Shown here: piece after piece, positions 1-5,563 of the stretch | How the letters are laid out: every line of letters begins with the position of its first letter | Position numbering within the stretch: position 1 is the first letter of the stretch | NCBI GenBank assembly: GCA_021812665.1 | Contig: JAKAMX010000021.1 | Coordinates: 1 to 11,389 of the forward strand | Direction of reading: 5' to 3' | DNA: 11,389 nucleotides | Source of the DNA: a bacterium | GTDB taxonomy: Bacteria > Patescibacteriota > Minisyncoccia > Phycocordibacterales > UBA1550 | Translations under genes and position numbers: made by a program | The notes under the pieces: model-generated | Database searches by the model: none | Told to the model about the DNA's origin: nothing | The model's input: the letters and a program-made list of their open reading frames with translations, nothing else

Positions 1-77
1 GATCTAAGAAGCCAGGCCGCAACGATCCATGTTCGTGTGGGAGTGGTAAAAAATACAAGCACTGCCACGGAGCATAA
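1..77 (+). CDS. secA: SecA preprotein translocase ATPase, C-terminal end (partial)
   Basis: Only the last 24 codons are present, read from base 3. They end in RNDPCSCGSGKKYKHCHGA and a TAA at 75-77. The CxCx(8)CH pattern is the SEC-C zinc motif found at the extreme C terminus of most bacterial SecA proteins, where it binds zinc and contacts SecB or ribosomes. SecA is the ATP-driven motor that pushes unfolded preproteins through SecYEG. The RNDPCPCGSGKKYKxCHG form directly before a stop codon is typical of SecA. Other proteins (YchJ/YecA-like) also carry SEC-C, so the assignment rests on the motif and its terminal position. The rest of the gene lies to the left of the window. Confidence 0.85.
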   Translation, partial: SKKPGRNDPCSCGSGKKYKHCHGA

Positions 78-81
78 AAAG

Positions 82-106
82 AAAAGCCACCTCAGGGTGG
101 CTTTTT
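82..106. terminator. Bidirectional intrinsic terminator between secA and the 114-536 gene
   Basis: AAAAGCCACC (82-91), loop TCAG (92-95), then GGTGGCTTTT (96-105) with a T run to 106. On the minus strand the same stem is followed by a T-rich stretch, so it can also end the convergent minus-strand gene that stops at 114. Confidence 0.9.
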
Positions 107-113
107 GTTGGGG

Positions 114-536
114 TCAATCATACGGAATGATTTTCCCGTCGGAAGTGCGAATGCGTGCTCTGGTTTCTTCGATCGATAGTGGATGAATGTTCGCTAGGAC
201 CAGCTGGCCGACGAACCCTTCTGCGTTGATGGACCAGATGGGGAAATTGCGATCTGAATAGTACTGTGCTTCCTTGAATACACCGGCTCCCCATTTTCCG
301 TCGCGGAAGGGAAGGAAGATACCACCGCGGCAGCTCGGCAGAACTTCTTCGGTGAAGTAGGTCATGCCGTTGCCCGTCGCGATCTTGTATTGATCATAAC
401 GCTCCTGGTGCTTGGGCTGGTTCGGATTCTCGATTTCCCACATCGGGAAAGCCTCGGCAATTTTTCTCACGAGCCTTTGTTCGAGCTCGGTGTCGTAGGC
501 GTTTACCGGATGACCGAAGTACATTCGTAGCTGCAT
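114..536 (-). CDS. Conserved hypothetical protein, possible deoxyribosyltransferase-like Rossmannoid fold
   Basis: A 140-residue soluble protein with no signal peptide or membrane segment. I do not recognise a named family with certainty. What can be seen is a first hydrophobic strand, RMYFGHPVNAYD (residues 4-15), a short second strand WEIENPNQP (33-41), and a conserved-looking block LPSCRGGIFLPFRDGKWGAGVFKEA (around 66-90) followed by PIWSI. This order resembles nucleoside 2-deoxyribosyltransferases, where a DxGTxxEIGYA helix follows the strand and its Glu is the nucleophile; here Glu89 would be in that place. That link is inference from pattern only, and no substrate is claimed. The ATG at 534-536 is supported by a full AAGGAGG (541-547) four bases upstream. 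It has its own promoter candidate (569-597) and shares the secA terminator, so it looks like a single-gene unit. Confidence 0.8.
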   Translation of the reverse strand: MQLRMYFGHPVNAYDTELEQRLVRKIAEAFPMWEIENPNQPKHQERYDQYKIATGNGMTYFTEEVLPSCRGGIFLPFRDGKWGAGVFKEAQYYSDRNFPIWSINAEGFVGQLVLANIHPLSIEETRARIRTSDGKIIPYD

Positions 537-540
537 GCGT

Positions 541-547
541 CCTCCTT
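541..547 (-). promoter_or_regulatory. Strong Shine-Dalgarno site AAGGAGG
   Basis: Full complement to the 16S 3' end, four bases before the ATG at 534-536. It contrasts with the core genes of this window, which have none. Confidence 0.85.
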
Positions 548-561
548 GGGAAGTTGCGGTC

Positions 562-597
562 TGTAAGCATCCTTACAAATACCGAGGCAAAGGTCAA
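562..597 (-). promoter_or_regulatory. Candidate promoter with a dyad over the -10 region
   Basis: On the minus strand TTGACC (592-597) stands 17 bases from AAGGAT (569-574), a weak -10. An inverted repeat TGTAAG-CATC-CTTACA (562-577) covers the -10 position and could be an operator or a 5' hairpin. The -35 is good and the -10 poor, so the call is tentative. Confidence 0.4.
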
Positions 598-603
598 GAA
601 CGA

Positions 604-834
604 TTATTTAATGAGCAAAGAGAAGATTGCGATAGCGCCCCAGATCACTTCAAGAGTAACTGCAGGCCATGCTTGATGGTGGAAGACATTTAATCCGATA
701 CCAAGAGCGCCAAACAGGTTCATGAGCGCATAGCTGCGACTCTTGCTGGTAACATATTCGCGGGAGACGAGAAAGTATGCAACCAGGCAAAGAATAGTGC
801 CTATCCATCCAGCGGTTTGAAAAAATAATTCCAT
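604..834 (-). CDS. CBU_0592-type small integral membrane protein
   Basis: A 76-residue, almost wholly hydrophobic protein with three predicted helices (about residues 7-24, 35-51 and 54-74). It follows the pattern GWxGtxxxLxAYfLvSr near the N terminus, SxxYxxxNxxGaxgL in the middle, then a W-containing third helix. That pattern matches the small family named after Coxiella CBU_0592, whose function is not known. The start at 832-834 is set by GGAGG (839-843) four bases upstream. No convincing promoter of its own is visible in the 72 bases before it. It may be read from the zinc-ribbon gene upstream through a weak terminator, or from a promoter I cannot see. Confidence 0.8.
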   Translation of the reverse strand: MELFFQTAGWIGTILCLVAYFLVSREYVTSKSRSYALMNLFGALGIGLNVFHHQAWPAVTLEVIWGAIAIFSLLIK

Positions 835-838
835 AATT

Positions 839-843
839 CCTCC
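839..843 (-). promoter_or_regulatory. Shine-Dalgarno site GGAGG of the small membrane protein
   Basis: GGAGG, then AATT, then ATG on the minus strand. It fixes the start at 834. Confidence 0.75.
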
Positions 844-861
844 AGGTTACCACGACACCGC

Positions 862-898
862 AAAAATAAAAAAGACCGACACCGCTTTGGGTGGCAGC
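862..898 (-). terminator. Weak candidate terminator after the zinc-ribbon gene
   Basis: On the minus strand GCCACC-CAAAGC-GGTGTC is followed by a T-rich run (TCTTTTTTATTTTT). The stem is imperfect: CACC/GGTG plus one outer pair across a mismatch. A 9-base direct repeat, CGACACCGC, occurs at 853-861 and 877-885 in the same stretch. The termination strength is doubtful. Confidence 0.35.
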
Positions 899-906
899 CT
901 TGAAGT

Positions 907-1101
907 TTACATTTCCTTTCCACACATGACGCATTTCCCAAGTTTCCATGAGCACCTGAGGCAATAGCGCCATGGCCCGCTATGCTTTACCGTAAAAGGA
1001 TGAGTGCAGTTTTCGCAAACAAACTCTTCCTCGACGTGTGCCCGTGGCTTGTCACGGCATTTGAGGCATTTCCCGTCATCACGACCATCTTTTTGGGTCA
1101 C
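907..1101 (-). CDS. Small zinc-ribbon protein with four CxxC motifs
   Basis: A 64-residue, charged, cytosolic-looking protein. It has CLKC (residues 12-15), CENC (29-32), CLRC (47-50) and CVMC (57-60), which could form two four-cysteine zinc sites, with aromatic and basic residues between them (HPFTVKHSGPWRYC). I do not recognise a named family. Such double zinc knuckles commonly bind nucleic acid or protein partners, but no partner can be named here. The start is a GTG at 1099-1101, fixed by AAGGAG (1109-1114) seven bases upstream. A promoter candidate lies at 1138-1166. The regular CxxC pattern makes a real gene much more likely than chance. Confidence 0.75.
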   Translation of the reverse strand: MTQKDGRDDGKCLKCRDKPRAHVEEEFVCENCTHPFTVKHSGPWRYCLRCSWKLGKCVMCGKEM

Positions 1102-1108
1102 TGGAACA

Positions 1109-1114
1109 CTCCTT
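1109..1114 (-). promoter_or_regulatory. Shine-Dalgarno site that selects a GTG start
   Basis: AAGGAG on the minus strand, seven bases before GTG 1099-1101. No ATG lies in frame near it. Confidence 0.75.
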
Positions 1115-1137
1115 TTGACAGATCCTTCTCTGCTCTG

Positions 1138-1166
1138 AGCCTAGCAGGGGACGAAGAGGAGGTCAA
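1138..1166 (-). promoter_or_regulatory. Promoter candidate of the zinc-ribbon gene
   Basis: On the minus strand TTGACC (1161-1166), exactly 17 bases, then TAGGCT (1138-1143). The start of transcription would fall about 20-30 bases before the GTG, leaving a short leader that includes the SD. Confidence 0.55.
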
Positions 1167-1350
1167 ATATCGAGGGTCGGCGCCTTCCACAACCGTGTCT
1201 GGGCTGGTGTAGATTTTCTTGAATCAAAAGCTAAATTATATTACAAAATGGATTATTCTATTTGCATAGAGCCATACAAATAAACCCTTATAAATTAAGG
1301 TTATAATAGAAAATCTATAAAAAGTATCAGTCTAGAAACTCAAAAAACGG
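1167..1350. other. Intergenic stretch without a recognisable gene
   Basis: About 180 bases between the divergent promoters of the zinc-ribbon gene and the glucosaminidase gene. It becomes AT-rich from about 1215. It holds CCTTA-TAAAT-TAAGG (1286-1300) and a TATAAT (1302-1307) with no -35 at normal spacing. I see no ORF with a ribosome site, no tRNA and no array. Confidence 0.6.
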
Positions 1351-1379
1351 TTGACTTTTGGGCCCAAAAGTGCTAACTT
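1351..1379 (+). promoter_or_regulatory. Promoter of the glucosaminidase-like gene with an 18-bp palindrome in the spacer
   Basis: TTGACT (1351-1356), 17 bases, TAACTT (1374-1379). The perfect palindrome ACTTTTGGGCCCAAAAGT occupies 1354-1371, overlapping the -35 and filling most of the spacer. A dimeric repressor or other regulator bound there would block RNA polymerase; this role is inferred. Transcription would start near 1386, giving a leader of about 80 bases. Confidence 0.6.
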
Positions 1380-1395
1380 GTAGGGGTGTTCAGTT

Positions 1396-1418
1396 GCACC
1401 TTTGTCAGGTGCTTTTTT
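1396..1418 (+). terminator. Terminator-like hairpin inside the leader of the glucosaminidase gene
   Basis: GCACCT (1396-1401), loop TTGTC, AGGTGC (1407-1412), then TTTTTT (1413-1418). It begins about 10 bases after the predicted transcription start and 48 bases before the ATG at 1466. It could attenuate the gene or end a very short RNA. Confidence 0.65.
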
Positions 1419-1440
1419 ATTGAAGGAATACCGATACGGA

Positions 1441-1457
1441 GTTTTGCGGAGCGAAAC
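1441..1457 (+). promoter_or_regulatory. Hairpin next to the start codon in the same leader
   Basis: GTTTTGC (1441-1447), loop GGA, GCGAAAC (1451-1457): seven pairs including one T-G. It ends eight bases before the ATG. The only SD-like sequences nearby (GGAG at 1438-1441 and 1448-1451) lie at or inside this hairpin and are too far from the ATG for normal use, so translation may depend on this structure. Confidence 0.45.
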
Positions 1458-1465
1458 CGCTATCT

Positions 1466-2041
1466 ATGAAAAAACAAACAATCAACCTCATGCGCGGTCT
1501 CGTGCTCATCCCATTCTTGAGCCTCGGGTCACCACTCGCGATGATTCATAGCAACCTAGCACTCTTTGGAAACGGAGGTCCGAATGTGGCTACCGTTTCA
1601 GGAGTTGTGGACGATCAGGCGGAGGCTAAAAAGGCCTTGCTTGATGAACGGGCACAAAAGATAGATGCCTACTTTGCTGATCGTGATATGCCACTTGCTG
1701 GCTATGGCGCAAAGCTCGTTAAGGTTGCTGAGAAGTATGACCTCGACTGGCGTCTCCTTCCTGCAATTGCAATCAAGGAGTCTACGGGAGGCAAATTTGC
1801 CTGTGGAAACAATCCCTTCGGATGGGGCTCATGCAAGATCAAGTTTAAAAATTTTGATGCTGCCATTGAAACGGTGGGGCGAAACTTGGGCGGAGCAAAT
1901 CCAGCGACAGAGCAGTACTACAAGGATGCTACGACCGAGCAGAAACTTCACCAGTACAACGGTACTGTCGTACCAACATACACAGCTTCTGTCCTCAAGT
2001 TTATGGACTTGATCGAGCAGGTCGATGTTGGCGCTGCATAA
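1466..2041 (+). CDS. Secreted glucosaminidase/lysozyme-like cell-wall hydrolase
   Basis: A 191-residue protein. The N terminus has a short basic stretch and a hydrophobic segment (about residues 9-28), which fits a signal peptide or membrane anchor, so it should act outside the membrane. After a linker (about 35-65) comes a compact domain: KIDAYFADRDMPLAGYGAKLVKVAEKYDLDWRL, then the catalytic-type Glu105 in IAIKESTGG, then NNPFGWGSCK (115-124). This is the pattern of the mannosyl-glycoprotein endo-beta-N-acetylglucosaminidase superfamily (lysozyme fold), which cleaves peptidoglycan glycan strands. The short NNPFGWG version is common in Parcubacteria. Cys113 and Cys123 flank the NNPFGWG turn and could be paired. 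No SD lies at normal distance from the ATG, and a long structured leader precedes it. It may remodel the cell's own wall or act on a host or neighbour cell; the sequence does not decide. Confidence 0.8.
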   Translation: MKKQTINLMRGLVLIPFLSLGSPLAMIHSNLALFGNGGPNVATVSGVVDDQAEAKKALLDERAQKIDAYFADRDMPLAGYGAKLVKVAEKYDLDWRLLPAIAIKESTGGKFACGNNPFGWGSCKIKFKNFDAAIETVGRNLGGANPATEQYYKDATTEQKLHQYNGTVVPTYTASVLKFMDLIEQVDVGAA

Positions 2042-2056
2042 CTATTAGGACCAGAC

Positions 2057-2092
2057 AAAAGCCGCGGAGTACATGTACTCCGCGGCTTTTTG
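2057..2092. terminator. Perfect 34-bp palindromic bidirectional terminator
   Basis: AAAAGCCGCGGAGTACA (2057-2073) and its exact complement (2074-2090), with T runs on both strands. It lies between the stop of the plus-strand glucosaminidase gene (2041) and the stop of the minus-strand thioredoxin-like gene (2094), so one element ends both. Confidence 0.93.
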
Positions 2093-2093
2093 T

Positions 2094-2792
2094 TTAGTTG
2101 TTTGTTGCGTCTGCTGCTTTTGCTTTGTTGTGCAGGGTCCGCAATCTCTTGAGTTGCGGAATGATCTTTTCTATATCAGCTGCTGTTTTGAGTCCGTAAT
2201 AATTTTCGTCCCAGATAACAAGCGCGGGGAGTGTATTGCGAACGCCGTACAGCGAGCGCATTGTTTTAACCGCCGAGAGGTCGAGGTTGTAATCAAATGA
2301 GTATATGCGCAACTCCGGATATTCTTCGCGAAGGCTGGTGAGTACGTATCCTTCCTTTTGGCACTCTGCGCAATCGCCCTTGTTTGAATAGAAGTAAATA
2401 ATGGTGATTGGCTTTACGCCGCATTTTTCATTGACCTTACCAACGAGGAGGTAGTCTTTGATCTGAAGAAGAGAATAATATTTTTTGAGATTAATCACGT
2501 CTGGATTCTCGTTGCCGAGGTTTTGCTCCATGTAAGAGAGCTTTTCGACAAGCGAGTTGAGCTCTTCTGAGAATGCAGTAGAGTGGTCGAACGCCTTGCA
2601 GGACGAGTCTTTGAGGAGCGCAAATTGTGTTTCTGACGAAAGGATATCGAGCGAGATCTTATCTTCAGCAGCTTTCACTTCAGCAGTACGTCGCGCGGCA
2701 AACCGGTTGCTGACATACAGCGCGCCGAGAAATACAAAGGCGGTTATGAGAAACACGATGATATATTTTTTTGTTTCGATTTTTGCGCGCAT
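2094..2792 (-). CDS. Membrane-anchored thioredoxin-like protein
   Basis: 232 residues. One transmembrane segment lies at about 10-27 after a basic N terminus, predicting an N-in anchor with the rest outside. Residues about 35-125 are helical and charged, possibly coiled coil. The C-terminal part is a thioredoxin fold: strand PITIIYFYSNKGD, the redox motif CAEC (141-144), strand LRIYSFDYNL, and NTLPALVIW with the expected cis-proline (Pro189). Cys65 and Cys124 are extra cysteines that may form a structural or relay disulfide. The likely role is thiol-disulfide exchange on surface proteins, but whether it acts as oxidase, isomerase or reductase cannot be read from CAEC alone. It lies 15 bases after the glycosyltransferase stop. 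There is no SD; a TATACA sits six bases before the ATG and could drive a leaderless internal transcript. Confidence 0.8.
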   Translation of the reverse strand: MRAKIETKKYIIVFLITAFVFLGALYVSNRFAARRTAEVKAAEDKISLDILSSETQFALLKDSSCKAFDHSTAFSEELNSLVEKLSYMEQNLGNENPDVINLKKYYSLLQIKDYLLVGKVNEKCGVKPITIIYFYSNKGDCAECQKEGYVLTSLREEYPELRIYSFDYNLDLSAVKTMRSLYGVRNTLPALVIWDENYYGLKTAADIEKIIPQLKRLRTLHNKAKAADATNN

Positions 2793-2807
2793 ATTATTTG
2801 TATAAAG

Positions 2808-4049
2808 TTATCGCCAGCTAGAACTGCGTGAGAACGCTACGTTCCATACTGCTCGTGTGAACCAAATCGGTGCCACAATACCATACAAAAAGATGAAATA
2901 AAAGATGCCCGCTGTTGGTTTGAATCGCCCAAGTGCAAGTCGTGTTCCATTAAAAATGATGAAGAGCGCAAGGCCCAAAAACACATATGAGAGTATTGCC
3001 ACAAAGTCGGTGTTGAAATAAAAGAGATCGATGTGGGGAACGATGAACGAAAAACCAACAGTACTGATCTCGACAATTTTTTCAGCAAGCGCTTTTATTG
3101 CATGAAATGCGAGATATCCAAAGTTGTAGAGGAATATGAAGACACCAAAGAATGAGATGGGGAGTGTTATCATTCCCAAAATACCGTACTCCTTTTTAAA
3201 GAGCATAAAGCGGTAATCGAGCGTGTTTTTCATTGTGCCGTATGCCCAGCGAAGTCGTTGGCGATAGAGTTTGTAGAGTGTATTTGGTGCGGTCGTGTAA
3301 ACGTGAGCAGTATGCACATTGCGGATGCGCATGTGGTTTGCTTGCATACGAAGTGCGATCTCGATGTCCTCGGTATTGTGCGCTTTTTTGTAAGGGCCTA
3401 GTTTTTCAAATACTTCTCTACGGAAGATAGAAAAAGGCCCAGGCGTAACATTAATAGCGTCGAGCGGGGAGAGCATGCGCTTCAAGAACGCGCCGGTGTA
3501 GTATTCGGTTTGCTGCATTTTTTGGAGCACTGTTTGAGGCTCGTGAACCACGAGCACTGGAGTGACGGCCATTACGTTCTTGTCCTCGTTAAACGCGCGT
3601 GCCATTTCGCGTAGTGCATTCTTCTCAACAAAAGAGTCAGCGTCGAGGCATCCGATAATTTCTGATGTTGATTCCTGAATCGCAAGATTCACTGCAGTGT
3701 GTTTGCCGCCATTTTCTTTTTTAATAAGTGTGATCTGCGGATTGTCTTTAAATTTTTGAACAACTTCCCATGTGTTGTCGGTCGAGCCGTCGTCTACGAT
3801 GAAAATATTGAGCTTGTCTTTTGGGTAGTTGAGGGCGAGGAGAGATTCAACCGTTTTTGTTACCGTTTTTTCTTCATTCCAACAAGGAACGATGATTGTT
3901 GTGGAAGGGTGATATGCGAGTTCGGGATTCTCTGGTTTGTGAGTAAGCTTTGCGCGCTCTTCAAAGAAGGTAATAAGAAAAAATACCTCCATATAGAGTG
4001 TGCAGAAGAGGAAAATATACAGGATTGTTGTGAATATTGTTTCGAGCAT
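2808..4049 (-). CDS. Membrane family 2 glycosyltransferase, processive type
   Basis: 413 residues. A transmembrane segment (about 7-29) precedes a GT-A domain: IIVPCWNEEKTV (52-63), NIFIVDDGSTDNTW with the nucleotide-binding Asp86-Asp87, NGGKHTAVN, the metal-binding DAD (136-138), the base TED (226-228), and QRLRW (264-268). The Q-x-x-RW box marks processive enzymes such as cellulose, hyaluronan and poly-N-acetylglucosamine synthases. Three or four further hydrophobic segments follow (about 285-310, 345-366, 380-400). It should build and perhaps export a surface polysaccharide from a nucleotide sugar; the sugar is not predictable. An in-frame stop four codons before the ATG makes 4047-4049 the first possible start. 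No SD is visible, and a promoter-like TGATATACT lies 46 bases upstream. The thioredoxin-like gene follows in the same direction. Confidence 0.88.
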   Translation of the reverse strand: MLETIFTTILYIFLFCTLYMEVFFLITFFEERAKLTHKPENPELAYHPSTTIIVPCWNEEKTVTKTVESLLALNYPKDKLNIFIVDDGSTDNTWEVVQKFKDNPQITLIKKENGGKHTAVNLAIQESTSEIIGCLDADSFVEKNALREMARAFNEDKNVMAVTPVLVVHEPQTVLQKMQQTEYYTGAFLKRMLSPLDAINVTPGPFSIFRREVFEKLGPYKKAHNTEDIEIALRMQANHMRIRNVHTAHVYTTAPNTLYKLYRQRLRWAYGTMKNTLDYRFMLFKKEYGILGMITLPISFFGVFIFLYNFGYLAFHAIKALAEKIVEISTVGFSFIVPHIDLFYFNTDFVAILSYVFLGLALFIIFNGTRLALGRFKPTAGIFYFIFLYGIVAPIWFTRAVWNVAFSRSSSWR

Positions 4050-4095
4050 AACGCGTGTTGTTCATTCGCCAGGAAGGAGACCGTCGGTAACGTGT

Positions 4096-4104
4096 AGTAT
4101 ATCA
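4096..4104 (-). promoter_or_regulatory. Extended -10 promoter candidate of the glycosyltransferase operon
   Basis: TGA+TATACT on the minus strand (4096-4104), with no good -35 at 17 bases. Unlike the three closest cases in this window it is 46 bases from the ATG. Confidence 0.5.
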
Positions 4105-4169
4105 AAATTAACGAATATTTCGTATTTCTACCGTACAATGTCAATTTTGGCAAGGGTTTCCGCCAGAGG

Positions 4170-4184
4170 CTCTTATGGTACAAT
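4170..4184 (+). promoter_or_regulatory. Extended -10 promoter predicting a leaderless dehydrogenase mRNA
   Basis: CTCTTATGGTACAAT, with TGG then TACAAT (4179-4184), followed by seven bases and the ATG at 4192. The same 15-base pattern, CTCTTGTGGTATACT, precedes gatB at the same distance. Transcription should start at or next to the A of the ATG. Confidence 0.65.
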
Positions 4185-4191
4185 ATGAGGT

Positions 4192-5196
4192 ATGAAGATC
4201 ACATATTTTTATAACGAGGAATGGGAACAGGGCTATGTGCGAGAACGATTGCCGGGCCAGGAGATAACCTTCCTTAAAGGTACGGTGCAGGATCACCACG
4301 AGTTGCATGGCAGCGATGCCGAGGTGGTTTCAATGTTTGTGAATTCTCATGTAAGCAAAAAGGAACTCGATCAATTTCCAAACTTAAAACATGTGGCAAC
4401 GCGATCGACTGGTTTTGATCATATTGATACCGCAGAAACAAAAGCACGCAACATTTCCGTATCGTATGTTCCCGCATATGGTGAAAATACTGTCGCGGAG
4501 TTTGCCGTCGGACTTGTGCTCACACTCTCGCGAAAGATCAATGAGTGCGCAAAGCGTGTTCAGGAAGAAGGTCTTTTTTCTCAAGACGGTCTTCGTGGAT
4601 TTGACCTCAAAGGGAGAACAGTCGGCGTGCTTGGTACTGGACGTATCGGCGCTCACTTCATAAAAATGATGAAGGGGTTTGATGTAAAGATCGTCGCGTT
4701 TGATGCATTTCCAAAAGAGAATCTTGCCCAGGAGCTCGGCTTTACTTATATGTCGCTTGAGGAAGTTCTTGCGCAGGCGGATGTTGTTTCTGTGCATCTC
4801 CCCTATATGCCAGAAACGCATCATATATTGAACAAGAAAAATTTAATGAAGATGAAAAAGGGGAGTGTGTTGGTGAATACTGCGCGCGGTGCGCTTGTTG
4901 AGACAGAGGGGCTCGTCCATGCGCTCAAAGAGGGAGTTCTCGCTGGTGTTGGACTCGACGTGCTCGAAGAAGAAGGATTTATTGATGACGAAACAAAACT
5001 TCTTTTCGGTGGCCATCCGAAAAAAGATGTTTTGAAAACAACGCTCGAGAATCATTATTTGATCGAACATCCAGCAGCGATCATTACACCCCATAACGCA
5101 TTCAATACCGAGGAAGCGATCAAGCGTATTCTTGATACGACCACTGATAACATTTTGGCCTTTAGCCGCGGCGAAGGGAAAAATCTAATTCCATAA
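4192..5196 (+). CDS. D-isomer specific 2-hydroxyacid dehydrogenase, D-lactate dehydrogenase-like
   Basis: 334 residues, the usual length for the family. An N-terminal catalytic lobe contains the ATRSTGFDHID block (69-79) and YGENTVAEFAVGL. The NAD-binding lobe has VLGTGRIG (GxGxxG at 148-153) and Asp171 at the end of the next strand, which favours NAD over NADP. Catalytic residues expected for the family are Arg232 (NTARGALV), Glu261 (in DVLEEEG) and His301 (ITPHNAF). The ring of motifs and the TPHNAFNT ending fit D-lactate dehydrogenase, which reduces pyruvate to D-lactate and regenerates NAD+ in fermentation. A related 2-hydroxyacid substrate is possible. It is the first gene of a tight plus-strand run, with seven bases before the next ATG. 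The GAGG just before the ATG is too close to work as an SD. Confidence 0.88.
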   Translation: MKITYFYNEEWEQGYVRERLPGQEITFLKGTVQDHHELHGSDAEVVSMFVNSHVSKKELDQFPNLKHVATRSTGFDHIDTAETKARNISVSYVPAYGENTVAEFAVGLVLTLSRKINECAKRVQEEGLFSQDGLRGFDLKGRTVGVLGTGRIGAHFIKMMKGFDVKIVAFDAFPKENLAQELGFTYMSLEEVLAQADVVSVHLPYMPETHHILNKKNLMKMKKGSVLVNTARGALVETEGLVHALKEGVLAGVGLDVLEEEGFIDDETKLLFGGHPKKDVLKTTLENHYLIEHPAAIITPHNAFNTEEAIKRILDTTTDNILAFSRGEGKNLIP

Positions 5197-5203
5197 TTTC
5201 TTT

Positions 5204-5560
5204 ATGCGTCACATCGCTTCGTGGATCCTTATAAGTTTTGCGTTCCTGTTGTTGCCAAAGGTTATTCCTGGTATCGCAATCACTTCGTTTAGTACCGCGC
5301 TCATTATTGCTGCCCTCTGGGGACTCGTGAACGTGCTTATAAAGCCAGTGCTTCATTTAATATTATTTCCAATCACACTGCTCACCCTTGGGCTGTCATC
5401 GATATTGATAAATGCACTTTTGTTTTGGGGTGTTGCTTCACTTGCAGGCGGACTCAATATCGGGTTTACTGTTCAGGGCTTTATGCCGGCACTCTTGGGT
5501 TCTCTGGTTATCTCAGTTGCAACATACCTCGCGCACAAGCTTCTTTCGTCAGAAGACTAA
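5204..5560 (+). CDS. YvlD/phage-holin-family (PF04020-type) membrane protein
   Basis: 118 residues with four predicted membrane helices (about 4-22, 28-46, 53-78 and 94-113). The central signature GLVNVLIKPVLHLILFPITLLTLGLSSILINALLFW matches the family annotated as mycobacteriophage holin 4.2 / YvlD, which is widespread in bacterial chromosomes. The holin name is historical; there is no phage gene near it here. In Bacillus a member belongs to an envelope-stress operon, so a role in the membrane is plausible but unproved. It starts seven bases after the dehydrogenase stop, has no SD, and is followed three bases later by the DedA gene, so it is probably translated from a shared mRNA. Confidence 0.85.
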   Translation: MRHIASWILISFAFLLLPKVIPGIAITSFSTALIIAALWGLVNVLIKPVLHLILFPITLLTLGLSSILINALLFWGVASLAGGLNIGFTVQGFMPALLGSLVISVATYLAHKLLSSED

Positions 5561-5563
5561 ATC

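Noticed and set aside
982..1212. 76-residue plus-strand ORF near the zinc-ribbon gene
   Set aside because: It is antisense to the CxxC protein and runs through its promoter; it has no SD or recognisable features.
1260..1307. Promoter around TATAAT 1302-1307
   Set aside because: The -35 position (1279-1284) reads AATAAA and there is no TGN extension; the AT-rich context explains the TATAAT.
3699..4097. 132-residue plus-strand ORF opposite the glycosyltransferase
   Set aside because: The minus strand carries all glycosyltransferase motifs there; the plus-strand translation is Phe/Cys-rich antisense without family features.
5204..5560. Prophage remnant suggested by the holin-family name
   Set aside because: PF04020 members are common chromosomal membrane proteins, and no phage structural, lysis or integrase gene is present.
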